Shown here: piece after piece, positions 22,529 to 33,843 of the stretch
Position numbering within the stretch: the first letter of the stretch is position 1
Layout of the letters: each line of letters opens with the position of its first letter
Assembly: GCA_020631735.1 (NCBI GenBank)
Contig: CM036162.1
Location: 90,444,401 to 90,508,400 of the forward strand
DNA from: Saccharum officinarum
Lineage: Eukaryota > Streptophyta > Magnoliopsida > Poales > Poaceae
Direction: 5' to 3'
DNA: 64,000 nucleotides
Notes under the pieces: model-generated
The model's database searches: none
Seen by the model: only the letters and a program-made list of their open reading frames with translations
Told to the model about the DNA's origin: nothing
Made by a program: the position numbers and the translations under genes

Positions 22529-22745
22529 CTGTCATCGTACTACATTTCCAAGAACCCTCCATGTACTCTAGGATGAAGGAGTGGAAGGTCCTGCATTGAA
22601 ACAAAATACAAATGTTACTTGACACACACATATGCACTTATAATTCGAAGTATGTGATATGAGAGTGTAAAATCTTACCTGCCCCGACGCTATGATATGT
22701 CCTCGATGGGTCTCGTCGTAACCGGGTCTCATCGTACACTGGGTC
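22529..22745 (-). pseudogene. PMD gene, proximal exons beyond the retrotransposon
   Basis: Two minus-strand exons with good borders lie here: 22745-22679 (after TTTTTGTAG, ending GCAG/GTAAGA; reads VYDETRLRRDPSRTYHSVGA) and 22590-22529 (after AATGCAG, ending ACAG/GTACAC; reads HSFILEYMEGSWK). The retrotransposon sits a few bases inside the following intron, and the next exon resumes at 6346. No ATG is obvious upstream before the MULE transposase tail, so these exons may begin a PMD gene or continue from the transposase transcript. Assignment to the PMD gene rests on strand, spacing and intron continuity. Confidence 0.55.
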
Positions 22746-22854
22746 CTACAAAAAGAATATAGTCAGTAAGTTATAAGATAAATATGCATTAAAACATAAA
22801 GCAAGAATTATACAATCAATACGATAGATATTAATAATAGAAACAACTACAAGT

Positions 22855-23975
22855 CGCACCTCACTAATTTGCAATGCAGTACGTGAATTGTGCCAAGTCT
22901 ACCACACTTGCACACTCGTACTGCTCTGGGTCATTAAGAAATGGGTCGCTCTCCCACGTGTGTTTCTACCGGGTATCTGATCCATTAACCATCCTGTGCC
23001 TCGTCCTCTTTCTAGAGCCCCGCTGTCCCAACGGTAAGCTAGATCTGACGTATGTTGGACCCGTATGGAGGCCACTCTCCAGGGTCCCGAAAGGCACGAA
23101 GCGAGCCTCCATGTTTGGACAAGCGTGTCGACACTGAACTCATGAGTATCCTAGTCTCAATATCATAGTTGCGATGCCTAGCAGCTGCCACAGGTGAGAA
23201 CATATAAAGTAATATTGCCTTGGTTTACCACAAGTGCATGAGAAATCTTGGAGGACTACCACATGAATCCTCGACTCTCGGACCTCACCATCAGATGTAG
23301 TACCACGATATGCTTCACCTCATATCTTCCTGTGGTGTGGTCAACAATGTGACCTCATGTGTGCCAGCCCTTTCCTTCGCCTTGTCTAGATGTGCCTGTG
23401 GTGTTGGAGCCTAAATATTACCTTCACTCTGCAACTGCAATGCATGGGTGTGCCGATCATAGACCAGGCAACAAGCTTATAGAATGTGAATTGCACGATA
23501 GCGTTCACGGACATACCACGAATTCCTAGCAGTAACTTATTAAAAGACTTCAGCCATGTTGTGCACTGAAACTCGTAACCTCCAACCACCTGCGCCGTGA
23601 GCTCTTGTCCATTTCTCCACATCTCTCATCAAACCTGTCAGCCATTGTCTACCTTCTCCATTAGATGCGGTTCTGACCTCCTCTACTTCCTCCAGAAATA
23701 CTGTCCTCAAAGCTGTCGAGCAGCCTTCTGGAAAAGATCAAAATTATCCTTCACACCATTCTTCCGAAGTAGATTCTCAGCAAGGTGCGAGTACACCAAC
23801 GCATGGGTCAAAGGTGCATACCCCCTCTATCTCCTCTTGCCCGGCATTAAGTATGCCCTGTGCCTATCAGATATGACGCCCACCTCCCTGCCAAGCCCAA
23901 CCACATGTATTCAGACTAGCCTCAAGAACCATCCCCAGGCTATCACTTGTTCTCCCTCTCAACCAAAGCAAATGC
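22855..23975 (-). pseudogene. MULE (mudrA-like) transposase, C-terminal part, decayed
   Basis: Minus-strand frames read in order: ALVERENK, ISDRHRA-like and HLAENLLRKNGVKDNFDLFQ (DDE-type MULE core), RQWLTGLMRDVEKWTRAHGA, SFNKLLLGIRGMSVNAIVQF, then a SWIM zinc finger (FSCTCGKPRQYYFICSHL, CxC...CxH) with VAAARHRNYDIETR after it, and a remnant of a C-terminal zinc knuckle (CKCGRLG). Several frameshifts and stops break the frame. The N-terminal half is lost in the assembly gap at 23,976. MULE transposases mobilise Mutator-like elements; this one lies directly upstream of the PMD exons on the same strand. Confidence 0.75.
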
Positions 23976-24075
23976 NNNNNNNNNNNNNNNNNNNNNNNNN
24001 NNNNNNNNNNNNNNNNNNNNNNNNNNNNNNNNNNNNNNNNNNNNNNNNNNNNNNNNNNNNNNNNNNNNNNNNNNN
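23976..24075. other. Assembly gap (100 N)
   Basis: Exactly 100 N, the conventional placeholder for a gap of unknown length. It cuts the MULE transposase on the left and a GC-rich transposon end on the right, so order and distance across it are uncertain. Confidence 0.99.
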
Positions 24076-24297
24076 TTATGGGCCACGGCTGGCATGACAC
24101 GTGCATTTTGCCGTGCTCATCGGACCGGCCTGGCACGAAAAACAGCCTACGGGCCCATGCCTGGGCTGAAGGCCAGGCACGAAGCACGGCAGGCACGGCA
24201 CGAGCGGCCCGGTGGGCGGTTAAGGCACGACAGGTACCGGGCCGTGCCAGCCCGTTGTCGTGCCGTGCCGGGCCGGGCTAGCCCATTGGACATATAT
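24076..24297. mobile_element. GC-rich hAT-like MITE end
   Basis: Dense GGGCC, GGCACG and CCGTGCC motifs closely resemble those in the complete hAT-type MITE at 39,417-40,251. The segment ends CCCATTGGACATATATAC, similar to that element's CCCATATAT terminus. The left part is lost in the gap. Confidence 0.45.
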
Positions 24298-25620
24298 ACA
24301 CAAAGGCCCACAACAAGATGTGCTGTGGTTTGCTAGGCCACGAGTTAGCTTGGGTCATATTATTTTGGTTCAACTTTGTTAATGGATTTGCATACTCTCA
24401 AAAGAAAATCAACTCAAAAGTTCAACATGTGTTTCAGCCTACGGATCCTATGTATTTTCATATTAAATTATTTTGACAACTGATTACTGCAGTCTTATTA
24501 AGTGCTGAGCAGCCAAACGGGTCCATACGGTCGCGAAAGAAAGTGCTCAGCAGCCAAAGATCCGCATGATATGAGCCTCGAGAAAGATATACACACCTAA
24601 TATAATAGCATGCATTTCTACTGAAATTCGAACCCACAGGCCATGGTCGGCATGCATGACCATCCATATAGATAAGCGGGCATATATATACTTCTTTCAG
24701 TTCTTCACTCTTCGGGTTCGAATGGTGTGCAGAAAATCCGACCCGTGAGAAGAACTATAAACTACTGTCCATCAAATCCTATAAGCAACTATAAGGAGTT
24801 AAGGACATATATATGGTATGGCTCCAAATGACTTCAACTCCTATAGGATCGGAGCTAATGATGCCAAACATAGTAGCTTCGACAAATCGTTGTCCACTTT
24901 GAGTAGTCTCGAGCTCTAAACTACCCTGGCCCATCGAAATTACATGGTTTATCTCTCTCTCTCCTGCTTTTTTTACACTAATATCATGCACCACAAATGG
25001 ATGGCACATGTCTGTGCATGCACCCAGTAGATTGAATGCAATTGCTAGCCCCATCCGAGCATAACATTTGCAAATAAATGCACTTCATTCACTGGTGGGC
25101 ACAATTGTAGTTTTACAACCCCACACATATACAAAAACATCTAGGCGTCGAGTCGTCGGGACCCCTCCAATCTATTGTAATATACTTGTATTACTCTATC
25201 TCAATATTCTAGGCATACGGTTATTTCGTTTCCACTCAGTAATTGATATTTATAAAATTTACAAGTTGATCGATTTGCTGGTTATGTATTTTTGTGAAAA
25301 TATTTTTTTTGTTCAAATAAGAGCTGTTATCTTCTTAAAACGGTTGTTCGCATCTTTTTTTGCTCTCATTTTGTGATTGCGGTATATGTATGTAGTTTTT
25401 TCTTGCTTTTGCTTAGCTTGTGGCCAAATTTCGCCCCACCTAAAGAAATCTGGCTCCGACAATATCCAGTCAACAACCCCATTTTAGGGAATGAGATCCT
25501 CTGCAAACGGTTAAATTGACTTCTCTCTACAGTCAAGCATCTGTGTCGTTCATTTCTGATCCAACCGTGAGCCCACAAAACGCTGAAATCAAATTGATCT
25601 TGCTGGCCTATGGCCAGCCC
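24298..25620. other. AT-rich stretch without recognisable genes
   Basis: No gene is seen. Around 24,490-24,600 there is weak similarity (AGCAGCCAAAGATC, ATGATATGAGCC) to the local repeat family found at 27.8, 43.0 and 50.8 kb. Short open frames have no domain character. Confidence 0.4.
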
Positions 25621-25625
25621 ATCTC

Positions 25626-25678
25626 AGACTCGTTCGTACCTTTTTTTTTTTTTTTTGCAAAAGAGACTCGTTCGTACC
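25626..25678. mobile_element. Retroposon footprint: poly(T) flanked by a 15-bp target duplication
   Basis: AGACTCGTTCGTACC occurs at 25626-25640 and again at 25664-25678. Between them are sixteen T followed by GCAAAAG. Read on the minus strand this is a short tail CTTTTGC plus A16 with a long target duplication, the signature of LINE-driven insertion reduced to its 3' end. The LINE at 37.5 kb ends in the similar CTTGC plus poly(A). Confidence 0.7.
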
Positions 25679-26418
25679 TGGTGGACTCGGTCGTTGGTGA
25701 TCAATCGGCGTTCCCCTCCACGCCCGGCCGCCACCGCAACGGAGTTCCCCTTCCCCACCGCGAAGCGGCCGTCCCCAGCGCCCGACGGGGATGAGTGCGC
25801 CTTGGCCGAACTGGCGGAGCAAGGTAACGGCGTCGTTGACGGGAACCTGGCAGCCGGCGAGGGACCGCAGCGGAAGGCAGTGGCCACGCCCGGCATGAGT
25901 GGCGCGGACTCCGGCAGGGGCGACTTGGACGGCGACATGATAGAGTTGGTCGGCGACGAGGACATGATGCTCTTGCTGCTACGGAAGCACTCGAACGCCG
26001 GACCTTGAAACACGTACATCACGAAATCATCACAGCCGTAGCCGGGCGTCGATGCCTCGACGGCCGTGACCATGGCGACCTCCTCCTCCTCGTTGATCTC
26101 GTCAACGCCACCGACGCTGCTCACAGGAGGTCATGGCGTCATGGGACTGGGACCACGGCGCAATGCTGCTGTGCCTTTGGCTTTCGAAATTGCTACTGTG
26201 CGGGTGTCCATCCGTCCGTGCCATCCGGCATGGACGCCCGACTTTGACCGACCGCGCCTCCCTTATCCGATTGCGCCTCGCTCTGCTCGCCCGCTCCTCT
26301 ACTCTGCTCGCCCACTCTGCTCGACCGACCGCACCTCGCTCTGCTCGCCCGCTGCTCTACTCTCCCGCTGCTAGCACGCAGCGCTCGCGCGCCACCGCCC
26401 CTCCATCCCTCCCTCCCG
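25679..26418. other. GC-rich unidentified sequence
   Basis: The segment is GC-rich and open in several frames on both strands, so coding cannot be judged from openness. One plus frame (to 26008) has an acidic ending with DGDMIELVGDEDMM; a minus frame begins MSSVGGVDEINEEEEVAMV. I recognise neither. Captured gene fragment or transposon interior are both possible. Confidence 0.3.
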
Positions 26419-26640
26419 CGACCTCCATGCCACCAGAGAGGAAGGTGACGGCGGCGGTTTTTGGTGAGCTGCCCCTCCCTCCCTCCAGCGACCTTCATGC
26501 CACTGGAGAGGAGGGCGACGGCGACGGCTTTCGGCGAGCCGCCCCTCTCTCCCCCCTCCCTATCCACGACCTCCATGTCACCGGAGAGGAGGGCGACGGC
26601 GGCAGCTTTTCGACGAGGTAGGTGGATCTAAGCTCTCCTC
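26419..26640 (+). repeat. Three degenerate tandem repeats (70-78 bp)
   Basis: The motif GACCTCCATGCCACCGGAG, followed by AGGGCGACGGCGGC and a C-rich CTCCC tract, starts at about 26420, 26490 and 26568. Unit lengths of 70 and 78 are not multiples of three, so it is unlikely to be a protein repeat even though one frame stays open across it. Confidence 0.6.
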
Positions 26641-26689
26641 CTCCTCCTCTAGATCTAGATCTGAGGGACGCAGCGATGGCTAGTATTCC

Positions 26690-27240
26690 GGCGAGCTCTG
26701 TTACAGTAGTCTTGGTTTGTTGTTGCAACAAGCAATTTTTCTTTGTTGCATTAGTCTCTTTTTTCTGATATTGCATCTCGCATTGCGCTTTGTTTCTTGT
26801 TGTTGCAGTAGCGTTGTTTTTGATATTGCAACAAGCAATTTTTCTTTATTGCATTAGTTTTTTTATGTTGCATCTCGCATTGCGCTTTTATTTCTTGTTG
26901 TTGCAGTAGCTTTGTTTTGCTGTTGCAACAAATATTTTTTCCGTTGTTGTATTAGTCTTCTGATGTTGCTTTCTCGCATTTGCTTTTTATTTCTTTGTTG
27001 GTGCAGTAGATTTGTTTTGTTGTTGAAATAAGTATTTTTTTTTCTTTGTTGCATTAGTCTTTTTTCTGATATTGCTTTCTCGCATTTGCTTTTTGTTCTG
27101 TTTTTGTTGCAGTAGCCTTGTTATGGTGTTGTAACAAGTATAATTTCGCATTAGTTTCTTTTTTCTAATCTTGCATCTCGTATTGCAGTAGCTTTGTTCT
27201 GTTGTTGCAGTTGTTTTGTTCTGATGTTACAGTAGACTTG
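26690..27240 (+). repeat. Tandem array of ~100-bp T-rich units
   Basis: About five and a half degenerate units share TTGTTGCAGTAG, TTTGTTGTTGCAACAAG, TTTGTTGCATTAGTCT and ATTGCATCTCGCATT in that order. The GCAGTAG anchor recurs near 26,705, 26,806, 26,904, 27,003, 27,106 and 27,184. It separates two GC-rich blocks. No function recognised. Confidence 0.7.
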
Positions 27241-27769
27241 TTCCGTGGTGAGGATGCGACGCACCTAGCGTGGATGCGGCGGGGCGATAGGCAGCGCGAC
27301 GGGATGCCGGGAGAGGGGCGGCGTGGCTGGAGGTCGGGCCGCCGGGATCGAAAACGAATCTACTGTTTCCGTGGGGCAGCGGGCGCGGCGGGTGTGGTTT
27401 CTTCCGTGGGGGGCGGGACAATCGGACGCGAGTCTACTATTCCGTGGGGTTTTGGGTGGGGGGACACTTGGACCTGTGTGGGTGTCCGTCAGGTGCGTCC
27501 AAACGCGCTCCTGCATCCGGACGTCCGGGCGCTAGGTGCGCCGTTTGGCTTTTCTTCCCTCGTCTTCTCTCCGGTGAACAGGCAAAGTTCTTGTTGGGCC
27601 AAGCCCAGCTCGTGGAGGAGTCTGAGAATCTTCTTGCCGTCAGATTTCATTGGACAGCTCAGATGCTTGACTGCAAAGGAAAGTTGATTTAAGCGACTGC
27701 AGTGGATCTCGTTCCCGTTTTAGTGGGAAACACGTCTGATGAATAGAGATACCACCACGAGGCACCCGG
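27241..27769. other. GC-rich block, then spacer, unidentified
   Basis: GC-rich to about 27,560, including GTCCGTCAGGTGCGTCC and CATCCGGACGTCCGGGCGC. No domain is recognisable in the open frames. It probably belongs to the same repetitive unit as the array to its left. Confidence 0.3.
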
Positions 27770-28383
27770 TGGTAAGCAAAATTATCAATACTGATAAATA
27801 GAGATGCCAGTCACTTCTCTCTCCATACTTATCTGCCTGAAAAAATCATAGAATATTAATTTTTTGATAGAGGGTGTATTTGCGTATAATTAATTATTTT
27901 TAATAACTTACTACTACATTGTTATTAATTGCTCAAGTTCTCAGTAGCCAAAAATCTGCATAATATAAGCCTGACAAAGACAATTTTTCATACAGGTTAT
28001 CTATTGTATGTCGGCTCAACATTAGGTGGCACCGTACGAAAGCACGTATAAGACAACATCAATATACTTGTCCTTATCTGTACCGCACGCTGTGTTTAAT
28101 TCACATATGGAGTTCCTGCTTGTGGTCTGATCTATTTTATTCAGCTCTATCTCTTGTTAGACTTTACGGTATATATATCTTTTGTAAGCACATGGACATG
28201 CCAAGAGGAACACACGCGTACATATATATGTCTAGAAGGATTAGCTGTAGTTCTTGCATATAGTAGTTCTTTAGACACGTTGCTTCTGCCAATGGTATCT
28301 TTATTCTCCAGCAGGGTGGTTATTACACTATGTGCCTTAGGTACTGCCTTAGAATGAGCGGCATCAGGAAGAAACACCTAAGC
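27770..28383 (+). repeat. Local repeat family, copy A
   Basis: From AATAGAGATGCCAGTCACTT to ATGAGCGGCATCAGGAAG, this segment matches in order 43,055-43,745 and 49,030-51,310 (with a transposon removed). Shared landmarks: CACATATGGAGTTCCTGCTT, TCTATCTCTTGTTAGACTTT, CCAAGAGGAACAC and ATTCTCCAGCAGG. Here the terminal ATGAGCGGC frame stops after 13 codons. The family is not identified. Confidence 0.6.
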
Positions 28384-28849
28384 CTAGGCCTGTAAAAATG
28401 GTCTAGCCTCAGCAGCTTCTTTGAGAAACCCAACCTATCTAGAGTATTGATGAACACATGCGGTTTGGGCCTGCTGGGTTACACGGGTTCCATGGTTTGT
28501 GTCTACCCAAGAGAACAGCCGCCTCCGTCAACACCGCGCGTGCAGAGGTTCACGGAGGAGCGCAGTCATGCTGAAGGGTCCGGGGCGGGAACCTCACGAG
28601 CTCACCCTCGTCGGTCAGTGCCGAAGCAGGATCTTTGCCGTCGTCTCACATGTGCCATGCGCGACGTCGACTCAGTGGCTCTTCGCTCCTGCTGAGCAAC
28701 GGCGGCCTACTCGCTCGGCCCAAGAGCTTCTTAGGATTGCAGCTGCGTGGAGAGCTTGTTTGATGTCTATGTATTCACCTCAATCAATGTGTGTTGGAGT
28801 GATTTGGTGTGGAATTTAAACTAAATTGTAAACCAAAGTTTTCTAGGTC
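28384..28849. other. Junction sequence before the Copia element
   Basis: No gene is recognised. The segment is GC-rich in its middle (28,500-28,700). It meets Copia gag coding sequence near 28,850 without an LTR or primer site, so the Copia element is truncated here. Confidence 0.4.
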
Positions 28850-31800
28850 AAAGATGGCTTTCCTGAGAAAAATATCTCTAAAGAAGATATAAGAAAATTC
28901 CAGGAAGCCAGTGACATCTTTGTGGGAGCTGTACGTAATGTGCTTTCAGATCATTTGTTTGATTCGATGATGCACATAAAAGACGCAAAGGCTACATGGG
29001 ATCATCTAAATGCTACCTATGGTGCTTCAGATGCAGGCAAAGAGTTGTATATCATGGAGAGCTTTAATGACTACAAGATGGTTGCTAACAAATCAGTAGT
29101 CGAGTAAGCTCATGAGATTCAACGTCTGGCTAAGGAACTTGAACTCCTTAAATGTGTCTTACCCAATGAGTTTGTGGCTGGGTGCATTATTGCTAAATTG
29201 CCTTCTTCATGGAGGAATTTCGCCATAAGTCTCAAACACAAGAGAGAAAATATCAGTTGAAAACCTGATCGCATCTCTTGATGTTGAGGAGAAAGCTCAA
29301 GCTAAAGAAAACATTGAGAAGTGGAATGAGGAAAAAGCTAGCGCCCACTTCGTCCAAAGAAACCATGGCAAGAATAAGGGAAAGTCTAAGTAACCTGTGT
29401 TTCAATGCTAAACAAAATACTGCCTTCAAGAAGAAGAAAAAAGACAAAGCAGAGCTACCTTGCTTCGCGTGTGGAGAGCTTGGTCATTTTGCTAAAGATT
29501 GTCCGGAGCGAGCGGACAAGAAAGAGAAAAATAAAGTCAAAATCATGACTGCTAGCAGTGCTGATGATGGGTATGGTAATTTTCCTACTATACTTTCAGT
29601 GTTTCAATCTCCAAGTTGGTGGGTTGATACAGATGCAAATATTCACGTGTATGCTGACATCTCTTTGTTTTCTTCTTACCAGGGGCTCCAAGGTTACTCC
29701 GTTCTGATAGGGAATGGATCACATGCTTCTGTTCATGGTGTTGGCACAGTAGATCTGAAGTTTACTTTGGGAAAGATTGTGTAGCTAAAGAACGTGCAGC
29801 ATGTCCCTACTATTCACAAGAACCTGGTTAGTGTCTCCCTTCTTTTGAGAGATGGGTTTAAGGTAGTGTTAGAGTCCAATAAAGTAGTTATGTCTAAGCA
29901 TGGACAATTTATTGGTAAAGGCTATGATTGCGGAGGCTTGTTCCGCTTATCTTTGGCAGATTTTTGTAATAAGTCAGTGAATCATATTTGTAGCACAATT
30001 AATGATAGTTCGAGTGTTTGGCATTCTCGTTTATGTTATGTGAACTTTGATTTAATGTCATATTTATCTAGTTTGAGTTTAATTCTAGATTCCACTATTG
30101 CCAAAGGTTCTAAGTGCTATAGTTGTGTGCAATCTAAGCAACCTCGAAAGCCTCACAAGGCAGCGAAGGAGAGAAACTTGGCACCTCTAGAACTCATACA
30201 TTCTGATCTTTGCGCGATGAATGGTGTGTTGACAAAAGGTGAAAAGAGATATTTCATGACTTTAATTGATGATGCAACTAGATTTTGCTATGTTTACTTG
30301 CTAAAAACTAAAGATAAAATGCTAGACTGCTTTAAAATCTATAAGGCTGAAGTTGAAAATCAACTAGAAAGAAAAATTAAACATCTAAGATCAGATCATG
30401 GTGGTGAATATTTTTCTATATTATTTGATGAGTTTTGTGCGGAACATGGTATTACTCATGAAAGGACAGCTCCCTATTCGCCCGAATCAAATGAGATTGC
30501 CGAGAGAAAAAAACCGCACGCTGACTGACTTGGTGAACGTCATGTTAGACATTGCTGGTCTATCTAAAGCATATTGGGGGAAGATTTATTGACTACGAGT
30601 CATGTCCTGAATTGAATTCCAAACAAAAATAAGGAGTGGATTGTGTCTTTCTATGATATGCTCACCATAGCATTGCCTATAGATTTTTAGTAGTAAAATC
30701 TAAAGTTCCTGATATTCATGTGGATACAATTTTTGAATCTCGTGTTGCTACATTTTTTGAAAATATATTCCCTATGAAAGATATGTGTAGCAATGCTAGA
30801 TTTTTCTTTAAGATAGCTCCTGATTTTACTATACCTATTGAGTCTCCTGTTGAGTTATTTGAGCAACCACCTAAAGAAGTCCTTGAGGAGAATGACAATG
30901 AAGTTCCTGCGAGGAACAAGAGACAAAGGATTGCAAAATCCTTTGGTGATGATTTCATTATGTATCTTGTGGATGATACTCCTACCTCTATTACAAAGGC
31001 ATATGCATCTCCAGATGTAGATGATTGGAAAGAAGATGTTCGTAGTAAGATGGACTTGATTCTTTCTAATGGAACTTGGGAGCTATCTGAGCTACCTTTT
31101 GATTGTAAACCAATCAGATATAAGTGGTTGTTCAAGAAGAAGCTTAGACCTGATGGTACTATTGACAAGTACAAGGCTCGGTTTGTGTCTAAGGGTTATA
31201 CCCAGAAGAAAGATGAGGTTTTCTTTGATACATATTCACCTGTTGCTAGAATGACCACTATTCGAGTGCTACTTTCTCTGGTTGCCTTGTATGGTCTTCT
31301 TATTCATCAAATAGACATGAAGACAACTTTCCTTAATGGAGAGTTGGATGAGCAGATTTATATGGATCAACCTGATGGGTTTGTAGTAAAAGGTGAAGAG
31401 TAGAAGGTGTGTAAGTTACTGAAATCTTTGTATTACTTGAAACAAGCACCTAAACAATGACATAAGAAGTTTGACACTACTTTAACTAGTGCGGGTTTTA
31501 CTGTTAATGAGGCTGATAGGTGTGTGTATTATCGACATGGGTGGGGCCAATCTATTATATTATATTTATATATTGATGATATTCTAGTCTTTGGAACAAA
31601 CATTGATATTATTAATGAGGTCAAGTCTTTTTTTGTCAAAGAGTTTTGATATGAAAGATTTAGGAGAAGCTGATGTAATTCTAAGCATTAAGCTGGTTAA
31701 GGAACATAGTGAGATTACCTTGTCACAATCTCACTATGTTATGAAGGTATTGAGCCGGTTTGACTTTATGGATAGCAAGCCTTCTCCAACACCTTGTGAT

Positions 31801-32516
31801 CCTAGTGTGACATTGAGAAAGCATAATAAGATTGCTAGAGATCAATTGAGATATTCTCAGATAATTGGTTCACTCATGTATCTAGCTAGCGCAACTAGAC
31901 CAGATATCTCTTTTGTCGTGTGTAAGTTGAGTAGATATATGTCTAACCCGGGTAATGATCATTGGTATGCACTTAAAAAGGTCTTGCGTTATCTCAAAGG
32001 TACTATGAGTTTTAGAATTCACTATTCTAGACACTCAGCTGTGCTAGAGGGATAAAGTGATGCGAACTGAATTTCTTATATTGACCAAATCTACCACTAG
32101 TGGGTATGTTTTAACTCTTGGAGGTGGCGCAGTGTCATGAAGGTCTTGTAAACATACTATTTTGACTAAATCAACCATGAAAGCAGAACTTATTGCTTTA
32201 GATACAACTTCTGCACAGACGGAGTGACTGCGTGAGCTCTTCTCTAACTTGCCGGTGGTTGAAAACCAACACCAACTATTCTTATGAACTGTGATAATTA
32301 ACAATGATCACTAAAGTAAATAGTGCTAAGGATAATACGAAGTTAACAAGACACGTTAAAAGACGTTTAAAGTCTGTCAGAAAGTTAAGAAACTCCGGAT
32401 TAATAACTGTGGCTTATATACAAATAGACAAAAACATGGCAGATCCCTTTACAAAAGGACTATCACAAAATGTGATAGAAATCGCATCAAGGGAGATGTG
32501 TATGAGACCTATGTGA
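28850..32516 (+). pseudogene. Ty1/copia polyprotein, 5'-truncated and decayed
   Basis: In order: Gag (EASDIFVGAVRNVLSDHLF, ATWDHLNATYGASDAGKEL), CCHC knuckle CFACGELGHFAKDC (29461-29502), protease WWVDTDANIHV, integrase (SKCYSCVQSKQPRKPHKA, LELIHSDLC, TLIDDATRFCYVY, RSDHGGEYFS, TAPYSPESNEIAER), reverse transcriptase (RYKWLFKKKLRPDGTIDKYK, ARFVSKGYTQ, IHQIDMKTTFLNGELDEQIY, LYIDDILVFG) and RNase H (MKAELIALDTTSAQTE, MADPFTKGL). Domain order integrase before RT is diagnostic of Copia. Many stops and shifts break it; the protease D-T-G is changed to D-T-D. Confidence 0.9.
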
Positions 32517-33074
32517 GTTTGCAGTAGTAGTAACCCAACCTTTTTGATCGGAGATCCCGTGACTAAGGATCTGAGAAAAACAAACTATTGCAAACTGAGG
32601 AGAGTATAATTATAACTCTCTCTATGTGAAGATGCAATACTCTCAAAGCGTTGAGGCACTGTATGGTAAGTTGGCTAATGCCTTAATATGTTCTATTGGC
32701 TTTAACAAATGAAGATGTTATCCTACAGAGCATTCTTGAAATAACATACCTATATGAGTTTGACTGTATAACGTCACAGTCTATGAGACTTGGATGGTCT
32801 CTAGTAAGCTCATGAAGAGACCAAGGAGTACGACGTATATGCTCCACCCACGGAGTAAGGATACTTGCAGCCAAGTACTAGTTTGGCTTTGAGTAAAGCT
32901 CATTCACATAAAACTTGCAATTCAAGGCATAGTCCATTGTTCAAGTTGTGGATGAGTGTAGCTTGAGGTTCTAGGCAGAAGTTCAACTTCACAGTCTCGC
33001 TGAAACACTGGTATATTAAACAGTAACGAGAACAGGCAAATCTTTAAATGGGTATTTGAGATCTAGTGGAGGAT
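32517..33074 (+). other. Copia 3' untranslated internal region
   Basis: Non-coding stretch between the RNase H end and the LTR. It ends with the purine-rich AGTGGAGGA(T), the plus-strand primer site, directly before TGTTGG. Confidence 0.6.
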
Positions 33075-33082
33075 TGTTGGAA

Positions 33083-33323
33083 TTTATATGGGCTTGGCCC
33101 AATAACTAATTGTGAAATTTCTAATAAATCTCAAAGGCCCACTCATGTGAGCAAGAGGGATGTGAAAACTATTTAGTACCACCTTGCTTACTGAAGTGGA
33201 GGTTTATATGGGCTTAGCCCAATAACTAATTGTGAAATTCCTAATAAATCTCAAAGGCCTATTCATGTGAGCAAGGGAGGATGCGGGAACTCTTTAGTAC
33301 CACATTGCTTATTGAAGTGGAGG
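33083..33323 (+). repeat. 120-bp tandem duplication inside the Copia LTR
   Basis: TTTATATGGGCTTGGCCCAA starts at 33083 and recurs with small changes at 33203. Both units end GAAGTGGAGG. Differences between units show it is not a recent copy error. Confidence 0.85.
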
Positions 33324-33573
33324 TAGTCATACTTAAATATGAAAGTCCTCTCCACTTCCTCAAGTCTAGTGTGAGGAGGAGAAAGAGAAGCCCACACACG
33401 CTCGCTCGCCCCACCTCGCCCCGCCGGCGCGGGGCGCGGGTACGCGACACCTGCGTGAATGGTCTGCTGAAATTCAGCTCCTCGCCTTGCGGGAGCGCGG
33501 TCTCCTTTTGCAGTTTCAGTTTTTTGTTTCTTGGCTTTCAAGTTGCAGAGTCCTAAACAGTTGCAAATTAAGA

Positions 33574-33768
33574 GTCCTAAAACGACTTAGATCATGATCA
33601 CGACACGAGGTCGGTTGGACAAGACTATATAAGTAACCTACCGGCCACGCCAAAACGTATCTAATTGAGCGTCCTAAAACGACTTAGATCGTGATCACGA
33701 CACGAGGTCGGTTGGACAGGACTATATAAGTAACCTACCGGCCACGCCAAAACGTATCTAATTGAGCT
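33574..33768 (+). repeat. 97-bp tandem duplication with duplicated TATA box
   Basis: GTCCTAAAACGACTTAGATC starts at 33574 and at 33671. Each unit has GGTCGGTTGGACA and TATATAAG (33626-33633 and 33723-33730). The LTR thus has two potential core promoters 97 bases apart. Confidence 0.85.
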
Positions 33769-33843
33769 AGAGTTTTTGCCTATTGTCGCTATTGCGCTGC
33801 CGCTGTAGCTACTCCAGTTTGATCGCTTATGTGCACCAGCGAC

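Noticed and set aside
22874..23137. Plus-strand frame opposite the MULE transposase
   Set aside because: The minus strand gives the SWIM finger and transposase motifs; the plus frame has none.
25624..26124. Minus-strand 166-codon frame
   Set aside because: No recognisable domain, starts and ends in low-complexity sequence including the poly(T) footprint.
26133..26621. Plus-strand 162-codon frame
   Set aside because: Runs over C-rich tandem repeats with unit length not a multiple of three.
26690..27240. CRISPR-like array
   Set aside because: Units are degenerate and contiguous without unique spacers, in a plant genome.
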